Positions 43,813 through 57,715 of a DNA stretch of 64,000 bases are shown in pieces. The notes under the pieces were generated by a model that saw nothing but the letters and a program-made list of their open reading frames with translations, had not been told where the DNA came from and did no database searches. Numbering within the stretch: position 1 is the stretch's first letter; the number at the start of each line of letters is the position of its first letter. This stretch comes from Cordia subcordata (Eukaryota > Streptophyta > Magnoliopsida > Boraginales > Cordiaceae), in contig JAPTOF010000015.1 of assembly GCA_028554755.1 (NCBI GenBank), positions 1,488,001 through 1,552,000 on the forward strand. The letters run 5' to 3'. Made by a program: the position numbers and the translations under genes.

Positions 43813-45520
43813 TGATTTTGTGTGTGTTTGCATTGCATTTTTCTATGTTTTTGAGATGCTTTGTGCTTGTATAGCTGCATTAGTGTAGTACTTATGGTAG
43901 AGTTATGCTTAAATGAAGATAATTGTACATGGTTGAATTTCGTAGATAAATGCTACACTAATTGTTTATTTTGATAATTTAGGTAAGTTTTAGGTTGATG
44001 ACAGAGCTTCCATGATGATGGGCGATGAAGAAATGAAGTGAACGGGTCGTCGGATAAAGACCAGAGGCCAAAAAGATGAAGATTAGAGGACAAAAGCCCA
44101 ACCAGTGGACCTAGCTGGTCGACCGACCACTCCAGAGGCCACCTTAAATTTGCCAATCAAGGTTCCCCCAGAGCTGGTCGACTAGCTAGGTTGACTGGCA
44201 AGTTTATAGAACTCAACTTTTTAGCCAGTCGAGTACTCTCTCCAGCTAGTCCAATAGTAGCGCGCGGACAGCTATAAATAGGCCTAATTTTTTGGCAATT
44301 TGGGAGAAATGAATTCACACACTCTTAAAACCTATTTCACACACACAAAACTCTAACTCACCCATCTTACACACATGCACTCTCATACACTTCTGCACTT
44401 GGATTCAAGCTTCTTAGAGGGTTTTAAACACTTAGACTTTGAATATTTACTCAAAGGATTGTAAAGCTATTGCAAGGATGAAAGGGGAGTTCTTCTATTT
44501 CCCTTTTCTTCTATTTTCTATTATGTACGAGTAAATTGATTTAGGGTGATTTAGCTTGTATTATGGGTTGATGAAATACTTGATTGTTATGGGATTTGAT
44601 TGTATATATATATTGCTCTTATACATGTCTATGTGTGTATTTGCATACCTTAGTAGTAAATATGATGTCAATGGCATATATGTTGGTTCTAATGCATGAA
44701 ATGATGTAACCCAAGCATGAGAATGTTTCGTAGTCGAGTATGTCTATATATTCGCGAATGCCATAGTGTAGAACATGTATGAATGCACTCAAATGACCAA
44801 ATCCTGCTATTGTGACCTTAGATTGACTAAACGTAACTTAAGGCTAGCCTAGATTGAGTCTCCTTTGGCTTTAAAGCCAACCAATAGTTTTTCGGATAGG
44901 TTTAGTCGACCATAGCAGAATTAGGTCTTGGCTTTAACCTTAACCAATGGTTTAGGCACTATGGTAAGTTCAATCTAACTCACCTAGGGAGCTAACTAGT
45001 CAACTGTAAGGTCCTAGGTCGTAAGGTCCTATGTCATAAGGACCATGCCATAACTCTAGGTAAACATCACCTAGGGATGGACTCGCATCGAGTCCTTGGG
45101 ATAAATTAGGAAGCTAGTTAGAATTCTAGTATCGAGCGACCTTTTTTAGTTAAACCATCACCTGAATCCCATAGCATGGAGGTATCAAGTCACCCATAAT
45201 CAAGCGATAATCAACCTAATCCAATCCATTTATTAGTTTCCTTCTAGGTTAGCTTGTTTCCCCACTTTCATTCCATTCCCATTAGTGTAGTCCTTAGTTT
45301 AGTTCTTTCTTTTCCATAGAGCTGCATACCATCCAAAAACATAAAAATAAAAAAAAAATCCTTGCTTAGGGTCTTCGTTTATGAGATTTTCTAGGACACA
45401 CCTCTTAGGATTCACTTCATAATTAGCCTTCTCATGGATTTGACACCCGCACTCGCCCACACTACACTATAAATAACCCGTGCCCTTGCGGGTCTTCAGG
45501 CTTGTGCTCTTAAAGTGACA
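43813..45520 (+). mobile_element. Second solo LTR, gypsy type, 1.7 kb
   Basis: Starts TGATTTTGTGTGTGTTTGCA and ends TAAAGTGACA, with the same order of blocks as the LTR at 20492: TGCATTAGTGTAGT, GTCGAC-containing repeats, TATAAATA at 44273, CACAC-rich leader, GGCTTTAAA(T/G)CCA repeats, and TTGCGGGTCTTCAGGCTTG at the end. No internal region or partner LTR is present. Flanking bases (TGTAT left, TTAGT right) do not match, so the ends may be off by a few bases. Confidence 0.75.
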
Positions 45521-46269
45521 TTAGTAGTCCTTATCTTTCTCTTATTTGGTAATGTGCAAAACACATTCCTAAAATAAATTGATAGACTGACAAATGCGCA
45601 TCCAACTAGTATTTTGGTAAAACAGGTACAATCTCTACAGGTTCAAATTTACTCTTTTCTTTCTTTAGATTTACCTCTCTTTCCCCTAACATAATCAATG
45701 ATCTCTTTAAATCCAAATTGGTTAAAAGAGTTGATACACATGCCATTGATACTATTCTTAATTGTTTATTCTCTTTTCTAGTTTGCATAGATAATTGTCC
45801 TTGCTCTACCCTATCTAGTGATGGAAAAATCTATCCTCCCTAAGTTGAAAGAATGATGAACAATGTTTGTCATGGCTTTAATGAGCTGATCTACTTTGCC
45901 AACCATACTCTCATAGGTTGATTCTTGAAAAATGATGGAAAATATCTATTTTTTTGGTCAGTGAAATGATAATGGAAGTTCATTCATCTAAAATAAGACA
46001 ATCTTGATCAAAGCAAGCATAAAACAATATTGGCCAATCATTTACAGAAGTATCAAAATGTATTGTGTATAGAATTTGTATTTATAATCAAAGTGTACCA
46101 TCTACAAAAGTATTACACAATTACCTCATTTGTAACTTCAATAAACTTCACACTACTATTGATCTACTTTTGATAAAATCAAAAGTATGCTTCTTTAAAA
46201 TAAAATTGTGCAAGGCACGGGTATACTCCCCGAATATTATTGCAACATAATATTTATAATACAATAAAT
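45521..46269. other. Intergenic stretch, no gene recognised
   Basis: A minus-strand frame at 45606-45788, with LKRSLIMLGEREVNLKKEKS, may be part of an old coding sequence, but I cannot name it. Nothing else stands out. Confidence 0.35.
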
Positions 46270-47986
46270 TGTTCAGATTATATGCCTTAAAGATCACTTG
46301 GACATGGATATCGAACTAGATATTTGATCATTATTTATTTATGAGCATATTTACATATATTATCCCTGGTATATATGTGTGATACATTCTGTAAAGGTTC
46401 AATAATATAATTCAATTACTTGGGTACGTAGTAAGGTTGGACATGTAGTAGGTCCAAGTAGTTTGGATATATCACAAAAGGTGTCCTTGGCTGGATGGTA
46501 ATGTTGGGCATTGTACCGAGATAAGGCTATAGTGAGTGAGTCTTCCGATAGGGGTGATCTACCTAGATCATTGGAGGATATTTTCGAACTTCGTTTCTAG
46601 TGCGTGTGTCACACATTAGATAGGACCACTGTGTGAATGTATTTCGGAATCATGCCATCATATATAGAAGACAAGACTGATGCTCTTAATCTTAAGCGTA
46701 TGTGGATGAACTGATGAAGTTGGCATGCAGCTTTTGATATACTGTGAGAAAAGGTCATGTGTGATAAGATTTTCTACCTCGTATTTTGGGTGCTGTATTC
46801 TGATCAGTTAGGACATGCATATGCAACAGTAAAGTTTATGTGCCCCCTTGGATTTAAATCTAGATCTAGTGATATTACGCTTTAAGGGTATATCAGTCAT
46901 TTGGCTTGTAGGTCACTCCTAGATCAAGAGATCCATGGCCAGTTGGTGATCACTTCTTGGACTAGAGAATCCAAGGTTCTAGATGTAGTCTTGGAGGTAA
47001 TGGTACTTAAAAGGACCAGTCTTGACTACGAGTATATATAGAGGGTATTAAGGTCGTTTTACTTGGTTGATCAAAGACAGTAATTATTTGATGTGACCTA
47101 TTCCTGGTTAGCCTGTAATTATCATTGGAGTGCGGTTTTGGTCTTTTAGTAGAAACAGACTGTGGTCAAAATGGTCTCGACGTCGCCAAAGTGGTGGCGA
47201 GGACATTTTGGTCATTTTAGAAGCTAAGGGTAATTATATCGTTTGGTCCCTTCTCTAGTCATCATTCTAATTGGGTGTAATTAATTGAGATCATATAATT
47301 ATATGGATTCTTTATTGAGATATAAATTTAGTATAAAGGAAAAAGAATTTTATCCAAGTTTTTTCTTATTAAATTTATGGGCATCTCAATAGGACAAGCG
47401 GGTTCTACAAGGAATTAGATATTATGACACAAGAGAGAGAAAAGAATATCTTGGATATCTTATCTATAAGGTATATTCCATTTCTAGAAAGAGCAAAGAA
47501 GGGGTCTACTTGGAAACGACATTATTTTTAAGACCTTACCAAATTAGGATGGTTAGACACTATATATAGTAAGATAATAACAAGACCCACTTGAGTCTTT
47601 TTGCTATTTTAGAATAAGTGTGTAGGAATTTTCATATAGCACACCTAGAACACACACTACTCTATAGATCTTCAACTATAACTTTCCTAAGTGCTTGCCT
47701 ACTATGTAGCACTTCACATCTAAGTCATTGGAAGGTGATCATAGCGAATGAGATCAATTGAGAGGCTATTTGGGGAAGCTTTTGCAAAGCAAAGAGATCA
47801 TCTTCTTTCATTTACAAGCCTTTGAAGGTGTATCACCTCAACCCCTTGTTTCTATGTTTATATCATGTTGTGCTTATGTGTGCAAATATGTTTTATTGCT
47901 CTTCTGCTACCATATTAGATTTGCCTTTACTTTTTTTAAAATCATGATAATATAAATGTTATGGTATAGCAATCTTGGTCCTAACA
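46270..47986 (+). repeat. 5' LTR of copy B
   Basis: 1.72 kb, aligns with copies A and C over its length with many substitutions and small gaps. The TG...CA ends are kept. Confidence 0.87.
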
Positions 47987-49526
47987 ATTGGTATCAGAGC
48001 AAAGGCTCAATTTGAACATATTTTTAAGTTTCTTGAGGTGAAATAGTCTTGTGGGCGACAAGAACTTGTGTGATTTATGGTGAATATGTTATAGGCAAAC
48101 CTTTGCAGTTGCAGCTTCTATGTATATTTCAGTCCTAATCGATGGTTCGAATATATGGTTTTATTTTCTTGCATAGAAAGCTATTGTAGCTTCAAATTGA
48201 GAGAAGCATAGAAATGGAAATGACTTATATTTTATAGCCACATTTATGTTTCTTGTCATAGATAAAGCTTGTATAGGTTGATTTTTTGTGTAATTCCTTG
48301 TAATGTATCGATGTGGAGCAGAGATCACTATTGTGCATGAAGTTCAAAGCATTCTAGAGGAAAAAGGCAATCGGTATAGATGCCTCTAGCTCGACCGATA
48401 ATGCTTGGAAGCTTTTTGAAAGAACTGGTCGACCTTACCGGAGGACCAGTAGGAGGTGTTTGCTTAACTGGTAGAAATGATTTGCTCACTATTTGTATCG
48501 GTCGACCAAGTTGGTTGACCGATAGATGCGTAAGGGTTAGCGATAAAAGCAGTTTGCAGTTGTTTGGTGTTTTTGGCATTCTGGTTGCTTTAGGCTTTGA
48601 GCCTAGGGCTTATTTATAGGAAGCCATTTATTGGGGATCGTTTATGTTTTATGGATGTTTATTTTGTAATATTTATATACATGTTTGATTGTATGTATGG
48701 TTATTGAAATCTATCACATAGCAATATATCCACCCAAGTAGGGTTTAAAATTAGTTAACCCTTGGATCATGTTTTGGCTTGAGTTTGATAAGTCTCTCGA
48801 GATTGCTTAGGTTGATTATTTGGTAATTAGAGATCTTAAAGAAACAATGCATATAGTTGGCAATTCACCCATTTTTTCATATTAATTAATCAATGGACTT
48901 ATCAAGAAAACTCAAAGCATGCCTATCTATGGATTTTAATCTGGATATAAGTCCAATCTATTTATGGTAACAATCATGTTTTAGTAACACAAGGCTGAAT
49001 GTGGCAATTTCTAAGGGTGTTAAGATCTAAAACGAAATATTGAGATAAATGAAGGATAAAGAAAACCCTCGAGATTAAAATATTAAATAGGAGAGAGGAA
49101 TGGAAAACCCGATGACCTTCCACATCTGATTCGTGTCAAGGGTAAGTGGCATTGGCCTCCCCATCGAAGGGTATCGCAAGTTCCTAGATTTGATAAGGGA
49201 GACTTAACGTGTACATCCGTAAGGGCATTGATGACGTTCGGCCATCCCATCGATGGAGTTCATCATTATAGATTGTCTCACAGCATGGGGATGAGAACCA
49301 CTACCCTATCGGAGGGCTGAAGTCTAGATACATGATGGGGAATCAAACACTAATAAGTGGTTAATTACACTCAACTTGAATCATGGATTTGGCCACTTTT
49401 TTGGTGAAGGCCCCTAGGAGATTTAAGAGGTTAAACAAGCAGTGATTGGCTTCCGTTAGATAGTGTCTATCTAGATAAGCGTTATCCAAATAGGCTAAGC
49501 CTAACTTAACTATTCATAGTTCCGCC
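47987..49526 (+). promoter_or_regulatory. Leader of copy B with repeated hairpin motifs
   Basis: No ORF of note. Imperfect hairpin motifs of the type GTTCGGCCATCCCATCGATG + GAGTTCATC lie at about 49150, 49236, 49298 and 49389. A fifth is cut by the next LTR at GTTCCGCC. The same series occurs in the two other leaders. Confidence 0.7.
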
Positions 49527-51307
49527 TATTGGGATTGTATGCCCTAAAGACCATTTGTACAGGGATATTGGGATAGACATTTGATCGTTGTTTATATTTA
49601 TGAGCACTTCTTACATATATTATCTCTGGTATATATATGTGATACATTGTATAAAGATCCAATGATATAGTCCAATGACTTGAGTACGAAGTGAGGCTAG
49701 ACGCATAGTAAATCTAAGTCTAGTTTCAGATATATCATAAAGATGTCCATAGTCAGATGGTAGTGTTGGGCATTCTACCGGGATAAAGCTATAGTGGGCA
49801 GGTCCCACGATAAGGGTGATCTACCTAGGTAATTGGAAGGTCTTTCCGAACTTCGCTTATAGTACTTGTGTCAGGTATTGGACAAGACCACCGTGAGTAT
49901 GCCTTTGAGAACCGTGCCATCATATATAGAAGACAAAATACTCACTATTTCCAAGTAACCGATGCTCTTAATCTTGAGCATATGTAGATGAACTGGTGAA
50001 GTTGAGGTGTAGCACTTTGATATACCATAATGAGAGGTCTTGAGTGATAAAATTATCTGCCTGATACATTGAGTGCTGTGTTCTAATCAATCAAGACATG
50101 CATGTGCAACAGTAGAGTCTATGTGCCCCCTTGGATTTGTCTTATTGATCATTATAAATCTAGATCCAGTGATATTACCCTTCAGGGGTGTATCAATCAT
50201 TTAGCTTGTAGGTCGCTCCCTAGATCAAGGGATCTATAACCAGCTGGTAATCACTTTGGAATCTCTAGTCCAATGAGTGATTCACTGATTAGACTAGAGA
50301 TTCTAAGGTTTCAGATATAGTCTTGAAGGTGATGATACCTTTTGACCGGCCTTAATGACAGGTAGACATAGAGAGGTATTTTGTTTATTTTGCTCGGTTG
50401 GTCAAAGGCAGTGGTTACTTGCTATAACCTATTTCTACTTAGCCAGTGATTATCCTTGAAGTGCGGCTTTGGTCTTCTGGTGAAAATAAACTGAGGTCAA
50501 AATGGCCTTCATGTTGCCAAAGTGGTGGTAAGGGCATTTTGGTCATTTTAGGAGCCAAGGGTAATTATGTTTTTTGGTTCCTTCACTAGTCATATTTTTA
50601 ATGGATGTAATCAATTAAGATCATCTAATTATGTGGATGCTCTATTGAGATATAAATTTAATAGAGAAGGAAAAATGATTTTATCCAAGTTTTTGCTTAT
50701 TAAATTTATGAGCATCTCAATAAGGCAAGCAGGTTTCAAATAATTAGATATTATGAAGTAAGAGAGAGAAAGGAATATCTTGAATATCTTTTCCATATGA
50801 TATTTTCCATTTCTAGAGAGGGTATAGTTGGAAACTTAATTGTTTCTAGAAACTTACCAGGGTAAGGTTATTATGCACTGGAAATAGTGAGCTAACAACA
50901 ATATACCCAAAAGTCTTTTTGCCTCTTTCATAAGGGTGTGCAAGAATTTTCACCTAGTACACCAAAAACACATACTACTCCATAGATTTTCAATTGTAGC
51001 TCTTCTAGGTGCTTACACACCACATAGCATCACACTCCTTAGCTTTGGAAAGGTGATTATAGTGAATAAGGCTGATTGGGAGGCTATTTTGATGGCGATT
51101 TTACAAAGCAAAGAAACTACTCACTTGAATCTTTAACTCTTTGAAGGTATATCACTTAATCTACTAGATTATATGTTAAATCATGTTGTGTTTTTGTGTG
51201 CAAATAGCTTTATATTGCTTGCTCTGCCACCATATTAGCTATGTCATTTAAATTTTTTTTAAGCACGATGATCTATAGATTATGATACAACAATCCTAAT
51301 CCTAACA
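49527..51307 (+). repeat. 5' LTR of copy C
   Basis: 1.78 kb, ending AATCCTAACA, with primer-binding site TGGTATCAAAGC at 51310. The TATA region has changed to CTGGAAATAG (about 50878-50887), where copy A has CTATAAATAG, so the promoter is probably weakened. Confidence 0.87.
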
Positions 51308-52522
51308 ATTGGTATCAAAGCATAGGCTCTATTTGCACACTTTTTAAGCCAAGAACATAATAATAAGTAGATTGAAGTGAAATAGTCTTCCATGTTGGAT
51401 TTGTTATGGGCTAACCTTTGTGTTGATTCCAGCTAGTTTGTCATATTGGTCCTAATCGATGGTTCGAATATATGGATTTATTTTCTTGCATAAAAAACTA
51501 TTGTAGCTTCCATTTGAGAAGCATAGGAATAGGAAAATGGCTTGTATTTTGTGGCCAACAGTTATGTTTCTTGTCATAGATGAAGCTTGTATAAGTTGAT
51601 TTTCTATGTAACCTCTTGTAATGAAACGAGCAAAAACCCCAGCCCAACCGACAAGGACAAAAGGTCTTTGGAAGTACTGGTCGACCGAGGAGGTAACAGT
51701 CAACCAGCAGAGGCAAATTGCAGCTATTTAAAGTTTTTCTAGTATTCCGATTGCTTTGGGCTTTGTGCCTAAGGCTTATTTATAGGGAACCATTGATTAG
51801 GGACCATTTAATTTTTTTATTGATGTTTATTTTGCAATATTTATATACATGTTTAATTGTTTGTATGATTATTGTAATCTATCACATAGCAATATGTTTA
51901 TCCAAGTAGGGCTTAAAATTGGCTAACTCTTAGATCTTATTTTCAGCTTAAGTTTGATAAGCCCCTCAAGATTGCTTAGGCTAATTATTTTGGTAATTAG
52001 AGATCTTAAAGAAGCAATGCATGTAATTGGCAATTTACTCTATTTTCCAGCGCTAATTAATTAATGGACTTATCAACCATGTCTGCTTGTGGATTCAAAT
52101 CCAGAAATAGGTCTAATCCATTTATGGTACAAAATGTGTTTTTAGTAACAAAAGGTGGCATGCAGCGATTCCTAAGGATGTTAAGATCTAAAAGGAATAT
52201 CGAGATAAATGGAGGATAAGAAAAACCCTTAAAGTTTAAACATTGAGAAGAAGAGGGGAATGCAAAACCCCATGGCCTTCCATACCCAGTTCACGCTAAG
52301 AGAAAGTGATAGTTACCTTCCCGTTGAAGGGTGTTACTCAACTTAAAGTTAGCAAGGTAAACTTAACGTGTTTGTTCATAAGGACGTTGGTGAGGTTCGG
52401 TCACCACCTCGGTGAAGTTCATCACAATAGATTGTCTTACAGTATGTGGATGAGAATCACTACCCCGTTGAAGGGCTCAAATCTGGACATAACGGAGAAT
52501 GAACATCAAGGAATGGTTTTTT
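51308..52522 (+). promoter_or_regulatory. Leader of copy C, first part
   Basis: Aligns with the copy B leader. A GTCGAC block is at 51665-51705, and hairpin motifs are at about 52312, 52395 and 52457. It ends at the T-run before the inserted minus-strand LTR. Confidence 0.7.
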
Positions 52523-54297
52523 TGTTGGACCGGGTTGCTAATACTATGTCTAGTTGATTACCCAATTAAAAAAATTTAATCAACAATAGCAACGGAATAT
52601 AGCAATTAAACATCTATTACACACATGTGTACAATCACATAAACAATATATATAAAGAAGATGAGATGTAGTGTGTCACTCTTGATGTGTAGTATCGTTG
52701 AAGAAGCCTCCATGCACAATTACCCACCTTGTACTAGCCCCCTAATGGTCTTCTTTGCTTTAATGAATCACCAATAGCTAAGATGTAGTGTGCTATATAG
52801 TGGGGCATGCACTAATTAAGGATTAATTGAGGTTTAGGCTAAGTAGTATACGTTTTTGGTGTAACTGTGTGAAAAATTTTGCACATATACCAAAGAGAAA
52901 ATAAGCTTCTTATGCTATGTACTCACACTTAGGCCTTGCCAATTGCCACTATATATAGAACATGGCAACCTTAGTAAAGATAAAGTGCTAGTAAGATTAT
53001 TGTTTCCAATAATGCCCTTCCTTATCTTCTAGAAAAGGAATATTCTCTATGGATAAGTCTTATCCAAAATATCCCACTTCACATACTATAAATATCTTCC
53101 ATATGGGCCCCACTTATCTAATTAAAACATCCATGAGTTATATAATGAAGACCTGGATAATTAAATCCTTCTTAATTCTAAATTCAAATCTTAATTAAGC
53201 AATTCACATAATTAGCCATCCTAAATTAGTTACATCCAATTGGAACATGACTAATGGAGGGACCAAACAACATAATTACCCTTAGCCTTAAAATGACTAA
53301 AATGTCCTCGCCATCGCTTTGGCAACATCAAGGCCACTTTAACCTTGGTTATTTCCACTAGAAGACTAGAACTGCACTTCAAAGATAATCACTGGTTAAG
53401 AAGGAGCTTGTCACCTCCTCTGGTGACCTCTGTCTTTTACCAACCGAGTAAAATGACCAAAACGCTTATGCATGTATACCTATAGTCAAAGCTGGTCCAT
53501 AGAAGTACCATCAGCTCCAAGACTACATCTAGAACCTGGAATCTCTAGTCCCATATAATGATCATCCACTGGTCATAGATCTCTTGATCTAGGGAGTGAC
53601 CCATAAGTTAAATGACCAATATATCTTTGAAGGATAATATCACAAGTACTAGATTTTTAGTGGTCAAGTGAACAAATCCAAGAGAGCACATAAACTCTGT
53701 TGTTGCATATGCATGTCCCAACTAAATTAAAATACAAACACCCAATGTACGAGCTAGATAATTTTATCACTCAAGACCTCTCCTTATGATACATCAAAGT
53801 GTTACACCCTAATTCAGTTAATTCATCCATACATGTTCAAGATTAAGAGCATTGGTCACTTGGAAGCTGTGAGTATCTCATCTTCTATATGTGACGGTAT
53901 TGTTCTGAGAAGACATACTCACGGTGGTCTTGTCCAATGTGTGATACACGCACTAGGAGCATAGTCTGGAAAACCATCCAATGACCTAGGTAGATCACCC
54001 TTTCTAGAAGACTCATCCATTATATCCTTGTCGTTGTAGAGTGCCTAACATTACCATCTGGCTATGGACCAATTTATGATATCACAAAATCTAGATTTGG
54101 ACCTACTGTGCATCCAGCCTCACTATGTACCTAAGTCATTGGCCTAAATCATTGGACCTTCATACTTTGCACCAATGCACAAATGGAGAGAATATACTGT
54201 GCAAAACTCAATCACATAAGCAATATCATGAGCGTATTATGTCTGGTATTCAATAATCACCACATGCATATGGTTTTTAGGGCATATAATCCCAACA
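52523..54297 (-). repeat. 3' LTR of copy D
   Basis: Read on the minus strand it starts TGTTGGGATTATATGCCC and ends with a reversed TGTTGGACCGGG-type terminus matching the CCTAACA ends of the other copies. 1.78 kb. Confidence 0.85.
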
Positions 54298-56860
54298 AAC
54301 TCCCACTTGCATTAGAGATCACAACCGCCAAACTGTGTTCACAAATGACTCAACCTATGTGCTAAACACTCTCTCCAAGAGTCATGTCTCATGGGCACAC
54401 ATGATTTTTCACCATAGTTATCTGGTCTTGCTTCTAATGTCTCAGCACATAATCTTTCATTCTCTAAAAGATACTAGGATATGTGCAAATCCATTAACCC
54501 AGGGACATCCATCCAATAATTCAACTAATATCTACTATCCACGCTCACTGTAAAAGTAGATATCTAGGTCTAGTATTCTACATGTAGTCTATAACGCTCT
54601 TACTATGCTAAAGCACAGAATGCTTCATAACATCTTCTTTATCCCTCTAGGCATCAAACAACCCTAGATAAGGTCATTCCTATAGCTAAGAGGTAAAAAC
54701 ACTCTTTTGGAATATTGCATGCTATTCTAAACTAAGACCAATTTAATATAGAAATACGGGATAGAGTTAATCTTTACTGTATATATGTTATCTTCCTTGT
54801 ACACCCATGGTCCATCAATTTCTTAATCAAAACAAAGACTTGTTTTTTGATCAGATTTGATACCATTTATATTTGATGTTCGCTTAAGCCCTTAAGAGGA
54901 CTTCTTAAGTAGTACAAGCCACATAATCTCTGCATCCAGCAATGCACTTTTCTAGTTATGAATCCAAATGACTTCGTCAAACTTTTCACTTAAGAAAAGC
55001 TATCTTGATGAACATCTTTCATATCTCACTGTCATTTAGACAAGTGATAGCAATAGAGTCACCTAATGGATCCTAGCATGGCTTTCTGGATAGAAGGCTT
55101 CCTCAAAGTCAATTCTTTTCTTTCTGAGTATAAACCGTCACTATCCAGCCTTACTGTGAAGGCTCCAACATTCCTATTAGCTTTATTTTTGTTCTTTGTA
55201 GACCCAACTGCATTCTACGAGATTTACCTCTTCTGATATAGCTACAAGAGTCCAAAAATAATTAGAGTAACAAACTCTAAATTTATTGCTATGCATCAAT
55301 GACAAACATCTAAATCAAAAACTACTTCATCATGTCTAGTGAGAACCACAACCCAAAACTTTGAAAACTTGTCAAAAAGACTTTCTAGAGCATTTATCAG
55401 CTTACATGGCAATCTTCCTACTAGGATAAGGCTCTGGGTGTAATAATGATAACATATAGTACTCTTCCTTTATCAAGATGGCGCAGATTTTTATGAAGAC
55501 CAAAAGATCTCCTATATAGCAATTCTAGAATTTGGCAAGTACTAAATCATACTATTACTCTCCAAGCATCTAGCATAAATACTAATAAGCAATTTTACTT
55601 AGGTTGATATGTGATTCTGCCTCTGATCCAAAGGGATATATCAAGAAACAACACATCTTTAATCTTTGGTTCCACCTATCAAGAATACTTAACACATTAG
55701 CTGGAATATTACAAATATGGAACTTAGCTCAAACCAAGTTTATACCACAACCGCATTTCTCGTAATGTCCCATGTGTTGCCTTATACGGTACCAAATAGA
55801 AGATGTAAACCGTTATCTCAACACTCCCACTAAGACATAGGAAGTGATATAGAAAATAACATGAGTCTTTCCATATCTACGAGTGTTCAATTTCTCTACT
55901 CGTTCACACTATTTTCCTTTTGAAGAAAAATCTCAATGTGGATTATTGAGTTACAATCGATAATGTCCTAGGTACTCCCTAAGTTCACACGTAAGGCATA
56001 CTCTTCTTTGAATAGGATCAAAGAGGCTTTGATGTATTCATTTAATTTCTACTCCACCTTAGTCTCAAACCACTAGAGACTTGTATAACATCAGATGATC
56101 GCATTTGTATTCTTGGGCAATCTCTAGTAAAACTAGTACTCAAAACCTTACAAACTAGTTGGGTCATAGAACCTCATACATTAATGTAAACCAATTTCCA
56201 ACTCTTTAAACTCTTTGTCACCTAGAGAATAAGGGACCTTTATAAGTCGTCTTTTCTCGTAGACAAGACCATTAAAAGTATATCTTTGAGATCTAGTAAG
56301 CTGTGAAGCCCGTACTCGACTAACTTTTTGTCACGCTCTGAGGCTAGATGTCCCTTAGGTAAGATTGGAAATTATGACTGCAAGATCTAATGAGCTGTAA
56401 AGCTCAAACTCGACTAACTTCTTATCATGCCTTAGACATGATGTCTTATGCATGAGTGTATCCAAAGTGTTACTGGTCAGAGAAATTATTTCTAGATCAA
56501 ATATACTCTACATCATGCAGTGATAGTGTAACATAATATTGTTAAGCTATTATGTATTCAACTGAACAACAAGCGTTTCTATATATACTAATATTGAAAC
56601 TATAATAGAAATATGATATCCACAAAGTCTAGAACAAAGTTCTTTCTTATGTTTGGAGTATAAATATTAACATGAATATCCAAACACTATATAACTCCCA
56701 CTGTGTAAGCCCATACTTTGCATTGTTACGCACTCTAAAAGTAAATCTTTCTCACTTCTTATCCATGTCTCCTAAAACCTTTGCTATAGATAGTAGTTAT
56801 GGTTACTAGCTCAGGGCCTACTCATAAGTAGGACTAACCACTATAGGGGTTTCATCGTGA
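54298..56860 (-). pseudogene. Decayed pol of copy D
   Basis: No long frame remains. Near 56290-56345 the minus strand reads AAAAGTTAGTCGAGTACGGG and then CTTACTAGATCTCAAAGAT. This matches the pre-integrase region of copy C (AGGTTAGTCGAGGACGGG ... TCAGATCTCGAAGAT at about 61968-62012). The rest is consistent with remnants of integrase and RT by position only. The interval is too short for a complete pol plus C-terminal gag, so deletions are likely. Confidence 0.55.
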
Positions 56861-57179
56861 GAACTGAAGCTCGTATCTTTCTAACGCTTGGTAAAGTATA
56901 CAGGACAATGCATCATCTAGTGCTCATACAGGCTACACTAGAAATATTTCCCTTTGAGCTTGTTATTTGCTGCCCTCTATCATTTCTTTCAAGGACTAGC
57001 ATTTTGCTGTTGCTAAATACTATCCAATTGCCCTTTTACATGTTCTAATCGTTTCCCTTATCACTAGATTAAAACTACCAGAAGGTTTAACTTTAGGAAT
57101 GGAAACCTAGGCCTCTTGATGAATGACAAAAGCCTAGGCCTTTTGTTGAATGACAGACTCTACTCCCTATAGCTTCTTC

Positions 57180-57715
57180 AATGAATCGGGAAGGGTCAAG
57201 TTCAACTTGCTTTACTCAAAGTCAGCTGGAACTTCTTGATCTAACTATGAGTTGTAATGTTAAGCTGAGCACCTAGGATGTCAGCAATACTAAAGTTATC
57301 CATCAATCTGAACACATGCTCTATGACAAATTCCCTTATTGCCATCCTAGAATTCATGGCCTTCCTTGTAGCAGTTTGCCTAGCCAGCCTATTAATGTCT
57401 TTGAACATCTCAAACAATGAGGTCATGATTCTGTAGCAGTCATCATACCCTCATGTTATATCAGCAGACTGTCAGATAAAAATGCTAATAAACAACACTT
57501 AGCTATAGTATCAACTCTTATCCAACTTTGTTCAGCATCTTGCTGGGTATTAGTAGAACCGATCCCTATCTGGGGATAGGATTAGGCAAGAACAAACTTG
57601 TTCCTTTGCTAAGTACTTTGTCCAAGTTCCTCTTCTAGTGAACATAGTTTGGGCTGGTTAACTTATTTTTGAAGAGAATACCCATCAAACTACTAGAGGA
57701 ACTATACGACATTTT
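57180..57715 (-). pseudogene. Gag of copy D
   Basis: The minus strand reads MSSYSSSSLMGILFKNKLTS PNYVH-stop-KRNLDKVL near 57713-57630. This is the copia gag start (KLTGPNFV..KRNLD), with a stop at the usual Trp, as in copy C. Farther on, 57241-57426 reads MTSLFEMFKDINRLARQTAT, then NSRMAIREFVIEHVFRLMDN, the capsid helix region. The pieces lie in different frames. No zinc knuckle is readable. Confidence 0.72.

Larger units (their letters stand above)
46270..49526 (+). mobile_element. Long-LTR copia element, copy B (5' LTR and leader), interrupted
   Basis: The LTR 46270-47986 starts TGTTCAGATTATATGCC and ends GGTCCTAACA. Primer-binding site TGGTATCAGAGC, a perfect initiator-Met type, at 47989-48000. 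TATATATA at 47561. The 1.54-kb leader stops at 49526, exactly where another LTR of the family begins. The rest of copy B should lie beyond the right edge of the window. The leader contains a GTCGAC-rich block (48360-48540) and four complete hairpin motifs. Confidence 0.85.

Noticed and set aside
54183..54553. Two overlapping plus-strand frames at the inner edge of the copy D LTR
   Set aside because: Antisense to the element, partly within its LTR, without any domain.
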